Below, piece after piece: positions 8,142 through 17,000 of a stretch of 64,000 nucleotides of DNA (positions are counted from its first letter, which is position 1; the number at the start of each line of letters is the position of its first letter). Made by a program: the position numbers and the translations under genes. The notes under the pieces were generated by a model that worked only from the letters and a program-made list of their open reading frames with translations, was not told where the DNA came from and did not search any database. Source of the stretch: Longibaculum muris (lineage in GTDB: Bacteria > Bacillota_I > Bacilli_A > Erysipelotrichales > Coprobacillaceae); NCBI RefSeq assembly GCF_004343035.1, contig NZ_SMCQ01000007.1, forward strand, positions 1 to 64,000, in the 5' to 3' direction.

Positions 8142-8720
8142 ATGTTATCATGTCTTGTATGTACTTCAAAAAATGATCGATTTCAAGCCATAAAATCATT
8201 GATTTTCAATGTTTCTAAAAGTGAAGTGATGTGGGCTCAATATCAAGAAGATATTGCTAAAAACTTAGCCAATTCAGTAGTCGATGTTTTCATTATTGAT
8301 TTACCCTATATAGGCGATCATCATGAAATGCGTTTTGTGATGTCTTTACATCAACGATATCCTGATATTTGTATGATAATACTAGTAGCACATCAATATA
8401 TAGATAAAATTCAAGAACAGATTGAGGGATTAGGTATTTTGATAGTTGCCAAACCATTGCAAAGAGATATATTTAAACAATTCTTGACTTTTGTGTCTAA
8501 CTACCAATGTCATATGAAAAATTATCAAATGCAACAAAAAAAGCTCCTGAAACAAATATCGGAGATGAAACAATTTTATTTAGCAAAATGTTTATTAATG
8601 GAAAATGAATATATGTCAGAGAGTATGGCTCATCATTATATTGAAAAAGAAGCAATGAATCAAAGAGTATCAAAAATAACAATAGTCAAAAATATTATCA
8701 ATAAATATGGAAGGGATTGA
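8142..8720 (+). CDS. ANTAR-domain antiterminator with degenerate receiver
   Basis: 192 residues. Residues 1-115 look like a response-regulator receiver with Asp53 (FIIDLPYIGD) and Lys104 (VAKPL), but the N-terminal acidic pair is absent. A coiled segment (about 125-145) leads to an ANTAR domain (about 133-188): YLAKCLLMENEYMSESMAHH followed by YIEKEAMNQR fits the family pattern of AKxxLM, acidic/Ser turn, A, and EAM. ANTAR proteins bind paired hexaloop RNA hairpins and prevent termination, often at nitrogen genes. Candidate targets are the amt and glnN leaders on either side. AAGGAG precedes the start. No kinase gene lies beside it, which fits control by a protein partner such as the GS-like product. 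Confidence 0.87.
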   Translation: MLSCLVCTSKNDRFQAIKSLIFNVSKSEVMWAQYQEDIAKNLANSVVDVFIIDLPYIGDHHEMRFVMSLHQRYPDICMIILVAHQYIDKIQEQIEGLGILIVAKPLQRDIFKQFLTFVSNYQCHMKNYQMQQKKLLKQISEMKQFYLAKCLLMENEYMSESMAHHYIEKEAMNQRVSKITIVKNIINKYGRD

Positions 8721-8735
8721 TTATCAATCCCTTTC
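8711..8735. terminator. Bidirectional terminator shared by convergent genes
   Basis: AAGGGATTGA (8711-8720) and TCAATCCCTT (8724-8733) make a perfect 10-bp stem. It overlaps the stop codons of both the ANTAR gene and purF, a very compact convergent end. Confidence 0.7.
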
Positions 8736-10124
8736 AACTTCATTTTCATAAAGTGATGTTACATAATGACCATTAAAACATGCCATACATAAATCACATG
8801 TATGTTCTTTTTTAAAATGAATTGATTTTTTTATTCCTTCTTCAGAAATAAAATACAAAGAGTCAGCACCAATATATTGGCACAATTCATGAACATCCAT
8901 TTTATGAGAGATAAGCTCGCTTTGTGTGGATGTATCTACACCATAGAAACAAGGATATTTAATTGCTGGTGAGGCAATTCTTACATGAACCTCTTTGGCA
9001 CCAGCATCTTTAAGAAGTTTTACAATACGTTTAGAAGTTGTCCCTCTAACAATGGAATCATCAATCATAATAACACGCTTATTATTAACAATAGATGATA
9101 CTGCTGAAAGTTTCATACGAACACCTTGACTACGTAATTCTTGAGTTGGTTGAATAAATGTACGGCCAACATATTTATTTTTAATTAATCCCATCTCATA
9201 AGGAATCCCAGCTGCTTCAGAATATCCGATGGCTGCAGAAATAGAAGAATCTGGCACTCCAATAACAATATCAGCATCTACATGAGATTCCTGATACAAT
9301 TGTTTACCAGCAAGTTTTCGTGTCGTATGAACATTAATGCCATCAAGATCACTATCAGGACGAGAAAAGTAAATGTATTCCATTGCACATATTTTATCTT
9401 GAATAGGCTCATCAGTGTAAAGCATTGATAATAACTTTCCATCTTTGACTCTCACGATTTCTCCAGGTTCAATATCTCTTAAAAATTTTGCCCCAACTAT
9501 ATCTAATGCACATGTTTCAGAAGCAAAAACATAACCTCCATTAGGTAATTGTCCAATTGATAGAGGTCTTAAACCATATTTATCTCTCACTGCATAAAGA
9601 CGATCTTCTAACATAATCAATAAAGCAAAAGCACCATCTAATCTTTGTAAAGCTTGACAAATTCTTTCAATCATTCGTCCATTTTGACGTTTAATCAAAT
9701 GTCCAATCACTTCTGTATCAGAGGATGATGAAAAAATACTTCCTTGAATTTCTAATTCATATTTTAAAAGATTTGCATTGACAATATTTCCATTATGACA
9801 AATCCCTAAGTCACCTTGCATAGTTCTAAAGAGAAATGGCTGTACATTGGCAATTCCCCCACCACCAGCCGTTGAATAACGGACATGACCAATTGCCATA
9901 TCCCCACTTAATGCTTGAATTTGAGAAGCGTTAAAAACTTCAGTAACAAGTCCTTCTCCCTTATGAACAGTTAATTTATGTTGATTGGAAACCAAAATTC
10001 CAGCTGCTTCTTGACCTCGATGTTGTAGGCTATGTAATCCATAATAACAAATTTGTGCAGCGTCTTTATGATTTGCAATACCAAAAACTCCACATTCTTC
10101 ATGTAATTCTTTTAAATCATACAT
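8724..10124 (-). CDS. purF: Amidophosphoribosyltransferase
   Basis: Catalyses the first step of purine synthesis: PRPP plus glutamine to 5-phosphoribosylamine. 466 residues, normal length. A short propeptide ends before the nucleophile Cys11 (HEECGVFGI), followed by the Ntn glutamine amidotransferase domain (HSLQHRGQEAAGI). The PRPP-binding motif VIMIDDSIVRGTTSKR is near residue 350, and C-terminal cysteines (CDLCMACF) suggest the 4Fe-4S type. AAGGAGG precedes the start. It is not in a pur operon here; instead it is divergent from glnN, whose product supplies its glutamine. Confidence 0.95.
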   Translation of the reverse strand: MYDLKELHEECGVFGIANHKDAAQICYYGLHSLQHRGQEAAGILVSNQHKLTVHKGEGLVTEVFNASQIQALSGDMAIGHVRYSTAGGGGIANVQPFLFRTMQGDLGICHNGNIVNANLLKYELEIQGSIFSSSSDTEVIGHLIKRQNGRMIERICQALQRLDGAFALLIMLEDRLYAVRDKYGLRPLSIGQLPNGGYVFASETCALDIVGAKFLRDIEPGEIVRVKDGKLLSMLYTDEPIQDKICAMEYIYFSRPDSDLDGINVHTTRKLAGKQLYQESHVDADIVIGVPDSSISAAIGYSEAAGIPYEMGLIKNKYVGRTFIQPTQELRSQGVRMKLSAVSSIVNNKRVIMIDDSIVRGTTSKRIVKLLKDAGAKEVHVRIASPAIKYPCFYGVDTSTQSELISHKMDVHELCQYIGADSLYFISEEGIKKSIHFKKEHTCDLCMACFNGHYVTSLYENEVERD

Positions 10125-10149
10125 ATGTTATTGTCCTCCTTATTTTTTG

Positions 10150-10178
10150 ATTATACGTCTGGTCATCATAATAATCAA
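10150..10178 (-). promoter_or_regulatory. purF promoter
   Basis: On the minus strand TTGATT (10173-10178), 17-nt spacer, TATAAT (10150-10155). The 5' untranslated region would be only about 20 nt, so no purine riboswitch is present. Confidence 0.75.
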
Positions 10179-10217
10179 TAAAAAATTATTGATATAATAA
10201 TTTTTTAGCAAAAACTA

Positions 10218-10246
10218 TTGACATTTTTCAAAAAACAGTGCATAAT
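10218..10246 (+). promoter_or_regulatory. glnN operon promoter
   Basis: TTGACA (10218-10223), 17-nt spacer, CATAAT (10241-10246). The predicted start near 10253 lies just before the leader hairpin. Confidence 0.75.
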
Positions 10247-10257
10247 TCAAGGCAAGT

Positions 10258-10310
10258 AAGCGACAAGGGAGTCGAGACAGAAATGTTTTGACCCCTTTGT
10301 CGCTTATTTT
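10258..10310 (+). promoter_or_regulatory. glnN leader: A1/G4 hexaloop hairpin competing with a terminator
   Basis: The terminator pairs AAGCGACAAGGG (10258-10269) with CCCTTTGTCGCTT (10293-10305, one bulged T), then ATTTT. A competing small hairpin, CGAC, loop AAGGGA, GTCG (10261-10274), has a six-base loop with A at 1 and G at 4 and uses the terminator's 5' arm. A second small hairpin, GAGAC, loop AGAAAT, GTTTT (10274-10289), starts with A but has A, not G, at position 4. The arrangement suggests ANTAR-controlled read-through into glnN-asnB-gltBD. Confidence 0.65.
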
Positions 10311-10334
10311 AGTATAACAAGAAGGAGTGATTAT

Positions 10335-12428
10335 ATGAGTAAAAGTATTACAGAATTATTTGGTGAATTAGTTTTTGATGAAGATACAATGGAACAAAGA
10401 TTACCAAAAGATACCTTTAGAGAATTACAAAAAACAATGAAAGAAGGGCGTTCTTTAAATATTAAAATTGCCAATGCAGTAGCGAATGCGATGAAAGATT
10501 GGGCACTTGAACATGGTGCAACTCATTATACGCATTGGTTTCAGCCAATGACTGGAGTCACTGCTGAAAAACATGATGGGTTCATTAATGTTAATGGTAA
10601 AGGAAAAGTAATTTTAGAATTTTCTGGAAAAGAATTAATTAAAGGCGAACCAGATGCTTCTTCTTTTCCAAATGGAGGCTTAAGAGCAACTTTTGAAGCA
10701 CGTGGATATACAGCATGGGATCCAACATCATATGCTTTTATTAAAAATAATGTTTTATGCATTCCAACAGCTTTTTGTTCTTATTCAGGACATGCCTTAG
10801 ATAAAAAAACACCATTATTAAGAAGTATGGAAGCAGTTAATAAACAAGCTTTAAGAATTTTAAAATTATTTGGAAATGAAACTGTAAAATCTGTAAAGAC
10901 GACTGTTGGACCAGAGCAAGAATATTTCTTAGTTGATAAAAAATTCTATGAACAAAGAAAGGATTTAATTTATACTGGAAGAACGTTGTTTGGAGCACCT
11001 TCACCAAAAGGTCAAGAGATGGAAGATCATTATTTTGGTACTATTAAATCAAGGGTTCAAGAATTTATGAATGATTTAAATAATGAATTATGGAAATTAG
11101 GTATTTTAGCTAAAACTGAACATAATGAAGTTGCACCTGCCCAACATGAATTAGCACCTATTTTTACAACAACTAATATTGCAACTGATCATAATCAATT
11201 AACAATGGAATTAATTCAAAGAATTGCTAAGAAACATGATTTAGTAGCTTTATTACATGAAAAACCATTTGAAGGTATTAATGGAAGTGGAAAGCATAAC
11301 AACTGGTCACTTTCAACAGATACAGGAATAAATCTATTAGAACCAGGTGAGACTCCACATGAAAATGCACAATTCCTATTATTTTTATGTGCAGTATTAA
11401 AAGCTGCTGATGAACATCAGGATTTATTAAGATTGTCAGTAGCAACAGCTGGAAATGATCACCGTTTGGGGGCCAATGAAGCTCCACCTGCTATTATTTC
11501 AGTGTTCTTAGGTGATGAGTTAACAGAAATCTTAGAAGCTATTGAAAATGATCAACCTTATGATGGTAAAGAAAAAGAAATTATGAAAGTTGGAGCACAT
11601 GTTTTACCTAAATTTGCTAAGGATGCAACAGATCGTAATAGAACATCTCCTTTTGCTTTTACTGGAAATAAATTTGAATTCCGTATGTTGGGATCAAGTG
11701 CTTCTATTGCAGGATGTAATATTGTATTGAATACAGCCATTGCTGATGAATTAAAACAATTTGCAGATGTTTTAGAAAAAGCACCAGATTTTACTTCAGC
11801 ATTACATGCTTTAATTCAAGGTACAATCAAAGAACATAAACAGATTATTTTCAATGGTAATGGATATGATGAGAGTTGGGTTGAAGAAGCCCAAAAGAGA
11901 GGATTATTGAATTTAAAGACAACACCTGATGCTTTACCTTATTTTATAAAAGAAAATAATATTGAATTGTTTAAAAGACATCATGTTTTGGATGAAGAAG
12001 AAGTGACTTCACGTTATGAAATTATGATGGAAGAATATGTCAAAGTATTAAACATTGAAGCATTAACAATGGTAGATATGGCAAAGAAAGAGATTCTACC
12101 AGCTGTGTCTCTTTATTCAAAAAGACTTGCAGAAACTTGTTTAATGAAAGAAAAATTAGTTTCTCAACAACAATGTTATGAAAAAGAGACATTAGAAAAA
12201 ATGACACAATTATTAAATAAGGCATATCAAGCTTTAACTCATTTAGAAAGTATCTTAGAAACTTCAAAAACAATCAATGATTTTGAGCAATTAGCATTTT
12301 TCTACCGTGATAATCTTATTTTAGCAATGAATGATTTACGTGAACCATGTGATGAACTTGAAACAATGACTGCTCAAGATATATGGCCATTCCCTACATA
12401 TGGGAAACTCTTGTTTGGAATTATCTAG
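10335..12428 (+). CDS. glnN: Glutamine synthetase, type III
   Basis: ATP-dependent synthesis of glutamine from glutamate and ammonia. 697 residues is the type III length, much longer than GSI. The FPNGGLRATFEARGYTAWDP block (about 110-130) is diagnostic for GSIII. Catalytic features include VGPEQEYFLVD, the EHNEVAPAQHE metal loop, FEGINGSGKHNNWS and NRTSPFAFTGNKFEFR. AAGGAG precedes the start. It is first in an operon with asnB and the two glutamate synthase genes, so glutamine is made and used by cotranscribed enzymes. Unlike the 7151 paralogue, all recognisable active-site residues are kept. Confidence 0.95.
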   Translation: MSKSITELFGELVFDEDTMEQRLPKDTFRELQKTMKEGRSLNIKIANAVANAMKDWALEHGATHYTHWFQPMTGVTAEKHDGFINVNGKGKVILEFSGKELIKGEPDASSFPNGGLRATFEARGYTAWDPTSYAFIKNNVLCIPTAFCSYSGHALDKKTPLLRSMEAVNKQALRILKLFGNETVKSVKTTVGPEQEYFLVDKKFYEQRKDLIYTGRTLFGAPSPKGQEMEDHYFGTIKSRVQEFMNDLNNELWKLGILAKTEHNEVAPAQHELAPIFTTTNIATDHNQLTMELIQRIAKKHDLVALLHEKPFEGINGSGKHNNWSLSTDTGINLLEPGETPHENAQFLLFLCAVLKAADEHQDLLRLSVATAGNDHRLGANEAPPAIISVFLGDELTEILEAIENDQPYDGKEKEIMKVGAHVLPKFAKDATDRNRTSPFAFTGNKFEFRMLGSSASIAGCNIVLNTAIADELKQFADVLEKAPDFTSALHALIQGTIKEHKQIIFNGNGYDESWVEEAQKRGLLNLKTTPDALPYFIKENNIELFKRHHVLDEEEVTSRYEIMMEEYVKVLNIEALTMVDMAKKEILPAVSLYSKRLAETCLMKEKLVSQQQCYEKETLEKMTQLLNKAYQALTHLESILETSKTINDFEQLAFFYRDNLILAMNDLREPCDELETMTAQDIWPFPTYGKLLFGII

Positions 12429-12448
12429 AATATAAGGAGGGAATCAAT

Positions 12449-14029
12449 GTGTGTTCTATCATGGGATATTGTGCCAAAGACGTACCGTTAGATTTATTTA
12501 ATAAAGCTTTTAAAAAAACCTTATCACGAGGACCAGATGCAACAAGAGTGCTTGATATTGGGGAGGGAGTGTTAGGATTCCATAGATTATCAATTATGGG
12601 GATGAATAATCTAGGAATGCAACCATTTAAGTATCAAGAATGTTATGTTGTTTGTAATGGAGAAATTTATGGTTTTCGTAGATTAAAAAAACAATTAGAG
12701 GAAAAGGGATTTCAATTTATGGGGGATAGTGATTGTGAAATCCTCCTTCCTCTTTATTTAGAAATGGGAACAGATATGTTTTCTATTTTAGATGCTGAGT
12801 TTGCTTTAATTCTTTATGATGGAAGAACACATGAGTTTATTGCGGCTCGGGATCCTATTGGTATTCGACCATTGTTTTATGGTTATGATTGTCATCATCA
12901 AATTGTATTTGCTTCTGAGGCTAAAAACCTCGTTGACTTATGTGAGGAAGTTTTTCCGTTTCCTCCTGGTCATTATTATCAAAAAGGTGAATTTATTTGT
13001 TATAGAGATATAAGTCAAGTTGAATCTTATCATCAAGATGATTTAGAAACAACTTGTCAAAATATCCATGATTTATTGATAAAAGGAATTGAAAAAAGAT
13101 TGGATGCAGATGCCCCAATTGGTTTTTTATTAAGTGGTGGATTAGATTCTTCCTTGGTTTGTGCTATAGCCAGTCGTTTTTGTAAGAAACCTATTTCAAC
13201 ATTTGCAATTGGAATGCAAGAAGATGCTATTGATTTAAAATATGCTAGAGAAGTCGCAGAATTTATTCATAGTCAACATACCGAAGTCATCATTACAAAA
13301 GATGATGTCATTGCCGCAATTGAGCCTGTTATTTTGACTTTAGAAACATATGATATTACGACGATTCGAGCATCTATAGGGATGTATTTGATTTGTCGTT
13401 ATATTCATGAACATAGTGATGTTCGTGTTTTATTGACAGGTGAAGTTTCTGATGAATTGTTTGGTTATAAATATACTGATTTTGCGCCTAATGCTAAAGA
13501 ATTTCAAAAAGAAGCACAAAAAAGAGTAAAAGAACTTTATATGTATGATGTTTTACGTGCTGATCGTTGTATAAGTGTTCATTCTATGGAAGCTAGAGTT
13601 CCTTTTGGAGATTTGGATTTTGTTGATTATGTGATGCATATTGATCCAACGTTAAAAATGAATACCTATGGAAAAGGAAAGTATTTATTGCGTCATGCTT
13701 TTGATAAAGGTTATTTGCCTCAATCTATTTTAATGCGTGAAAAGGCTGCTTTTTCAGATGCTGTTGGCCATTCTTTAAGTGATGAAATTAAAGCATATGC
13801 TGAAAAATTATATACAGATGAAGAATTTGAAAAGAAAAGAGAAAAATATTCTTTTGCGACTCCTTTTACAAAAGAGTCATTACTATATCGTGAAATATTT
13901 GAAAAATATTATCCAAATCAAGCACATATGGTTAAAGATTTTTGGATGCCAAATCCACATTGGAAAGGATGTCAAGTTAATGATCCATCAGCACGTATGC
14001 TTTCTAATTATGGGAAAAGTGGAGAATAG
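12449..14029 (+). CDS. asnB: Asparagine synthase (glutamine-hydrolysing)
   Basis: Makes asparagine from aspartate using glutamine amide nitrogen and ATP. The GTG at 12449 is chosen because it exposes the essential nucleophile as Cys2 (MCSIMGYC) and has AAGGAGGG 7 nt upstream; starts further left would bury it. The N-terminal Ntn domain has NGEIYGFRRLKKQL, and the synthetase domain has the ATP-pyrophosphatase motif LSGGLDSSLV near residue 232, then LTGEVSDELFGY. About 526 residues, normal for AsnB. It lies 20 bp after glnN and just before gltB. Confidence 0.93.
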   Translation: MCSIMGYCAKDVPLDLFNKAFKKTLSRGPDATRVLDIGEGVLGFHRLSIMGMNNLGMQPFKYQECYVVCNGEIYGFRRLKKQLEEKGFQFMGDSDCEILLPLYLEMGTDMFSILDAEFALILYDGRTHEFIAARDPIGIRPLFYGYDCHHQIVFASEAKNLVDLCEEVFPFPPGHYYQKGEFICYRDISQVESYHQDDLETTCQNIHDLLIKGIEKRLDADAPIGFLLSGGLDSSLVCAIASRFCKKPISTFAIGMQEDAIDLKYAREVAEFIHSQHTEVIITKDDVIAAIEPVILTLETYDITTIRASIGMYLICRYIHEHSDVRVLLTGEVSDELFGYKYTDFAPNAKEFQKEAQKRVKELYMYDVLRADRCISVHSMEARVPFGDLDFVDYVMHIDPTLKMNTYGKGKYLLRHAFDKGYLPQSILMREKAAFSDAVGHSLSDEIKAYAEKLYTDEEFEKKREKYSFATPFTKESLLYREIFEKYYPNQAHMVKDFWMPNPHWKGCQVNDPSARMLSNYGKSGE

Positions 14030-14043
14030 AAAGGATGAGAGAA

Positions 14044-17000
14044 ATGCAAAATGGAAATCAATTAGATTATACACGAGAACATGATGCTTGTGGGATTGGT
14101 GCAGTTGTTCATATTGATGGGCATCAAGATTATAGTGTTGTTGATCAAGCATTAGCAATTGTTGAAAAACTTGAGCATCGTGCAGGTAAAGATGCCAGTG
14201 GCGAAGTTGGAGATGGGGTTGGGATTCTTTTACAAGTTTCACATCATTTCTTTTATAAAAAAGCAAAAGAGCTTGGCATTCAATTAAGCATAGCAGGTGA
14301 TTATGGGGTTGGAATGTTTTTCTTCCCTCAGGATCCATTAAAACGTCATCATGCTATGAAATTATTTGAAAGAATTGCTAATAAAGAAGGGGGACAATTC
14401 TTAGGATGGCGTGAAGTTCCTTGTCAAAAAGAGATTTTAGGAAAGAAAGCAAACGAATGTATGCCATCTATTTACCAATGTTTTATTGAAAAACCAAAAA
14501 CATGTCAACAAGGCTTGCCATTTGAAAGGTTATTGTATGTTATAAGACGTGAATTTGAAAAATCATGTCCTGAAACTTATATCTCATCATTATCTTCACA
14601 AACTATTGTTTATAAAGGGATGTTTTTAGTTGATCAATTACGTTTGTTCTATAATGATTTACAAGATCAAGATTATCATAGTGCTATTGCTTTAGTTCAT
14701 TCACGTTTTTCAACCAATACAACTCCTAGTTGGCAAAGAGCTCATCCTAATCGTTTTATTGCTCATAATGGTGAAATCAATACAATCAAAGGGAATGTGG
14801 ATCGTATGCTGGCTAGAGAAGAAACATTGCATTCAACATATTTTCAAAAAGATCTATCAAAAATTTTCCCTATTGTAGATACGCAAGGTTCAGATTCAGC
14901 AATGCTGGATAATACTCTAGAATTTTTGTATATGAATGGGATGGATATTGCAAAAGCCTTGTTAATGTTGATACCAGAACCTTGGAAAAATCAAGCAATG
15001 CCTCAAAATAAGAAAGATTTTTATCACTATTATGCAACAATGATGGAACCTTGGGATGGACCAGCTGCTATTCTTTTTTCTGATGGTATTAAAATGGGAG
15101 CATTACTTGATCGTAATGGTTTAAGACCAGCACGTTATTATCTCTTAGATGATCAAACTTTAATACTTTCTTCTGAAGTTGGTGTTTTGGATATAGATGA
15201 AACTCATATCATTAAAAAGGCAAGACTTGAACCAGGAAAAATATTACTTGTAGATACTCAAAAACAAGAGTTAATTGAGGATAATCAATGTAAAATGGAC
15301 TTTGCCAATGAACATTCTTATGGAGAATGGTTAAATTATTATGTGATGCATCTTTCTGATTTACCTGCACCAGATAAAAAAATACGTATTCATAGCCAAA
15401 AACAAAGAGATGTGCTATATAAAACATTTGGTTATACATATGAAGATGTGAAAGATCAAATTTTACCAATGGCACAAAATAATGTTGAACCTATTGCATC
15501 TATGGGAACGGATATTCCTTTAGCATTAATGAGTCATACACATCCATCATTATTTCATTATTTTAAACAACAATTCGCCCAAGTCACAAATCCACCTATT
15601 GATTCATTAAGAGAAGAAGTGGTTGTTGATACAACTGTATATTTGGGTTCACATGGAAATCTTTTGGTTGATCAGCCACAGAATTGTAGAGTTATAGAGA
15701 TAAATAACCCAATTTTAGATGGTCGTGATATTGAAAAATTAAAATCAATTGATAAACCTGGTTTTAAAAGTCATGTGATTTCTTTGTTGTTTTATAAAGG
15801 AACATCTTTAAAAGAAGCTATTGATCATTTATGTTTAGAGGTTGATAAGGCAATTTATCAAGGGGTTAATATTTTGATTTTATCTGATCGAGGAATTGAT
15901 GAAAATCATTTAATTATTCCTTCTTTATTAGCTGTTTCAGCACTAGAGAGTCATTTGGTTAAAACCAAAAAGAGAACAGCTGTTTCTCTTGTTTTAGAGA
16001 GTGGAGAACCAAGAGATGTTCATCAATTTGCTTGTTTATTAGGTTTTGGAGCAAGTGCTATTTATCCTTATTTGGCTCATGAATGTATTATGGAAATGAT
16101 TTCCTTAGATATGCTTGATAAAGAAGAAAACAGAGCAATTGAAAGTTATAACCATGCGATTTTAAAGGGGGTTGTAAAAATTGCTGCAAAGATGGGAATT
16201 TCAACTTTACAATCTTATCAATCAGCTCAAATTTTTGAAACCATTGGTTTGAGTAAAGAATTTATGAGTGAATATTTTCCACATACAACTTATCATATTG
16301 GAAAATTAGGAATTGAAGATATTGAAAAAGATGTCCGTTATCATCATGATCATGCATTTGATTTATTAGGATTAAAATTAGATACATCATTAGATAGTCT
16401 TGGATTTCATAAATTTAGACGAGGAGAGCAGAAAGAAAAACATTTATATACACCAGAAACAATCATTTTATTACAAAAAGCAACTCAAACAGGCAACTAT
16501 GCATTATTTAAACAATATACAAAACAACTTATCAAAGAACAGACATTTTCTATTCGTCATCTGTTATCTTTTGATACAAGTCAGTGTACACCTATTTCTA
16601 TAGATGAAGTGGAAAGTGTTGAAAGTATTGTTAAACGTTTTAAAACAGGGGCTATGTCTTATGGGTCTATTTCTAAAGAAGCACATGAATGTCTTGCTAT
16701 TGCAATGAATAGATTAGGTGGAAAGTCAAATTCTGGTGAAGGTGGAGAAGATAGAGAACGTTTATATAGTGAGGCTAATAGTGCAATTAAACAAGTCGCA
16801 AGTGGGCGTTTTGGAGTGACAAGTGAATATTTGGTGAGTGCAAAAGAAATTCAAATTAAAATGGCTCAAGGTGCTAAACCTGGTGAAGGAGGTCATTTAC
16901 CTGGTGGGAAAGTATATCCTTGGATTGCCAAGACACGTTATTCAACACCAGGAGTCACTTTGATTTCTCCACCACCACATCATGATATTTATTCAATTGA

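Noticed and set aside
10141-10178. Purine riboswitch or PurR box before purF
   Set aside because: The predicted leader is only about 20 nt and I found no PurBox-like repeats.
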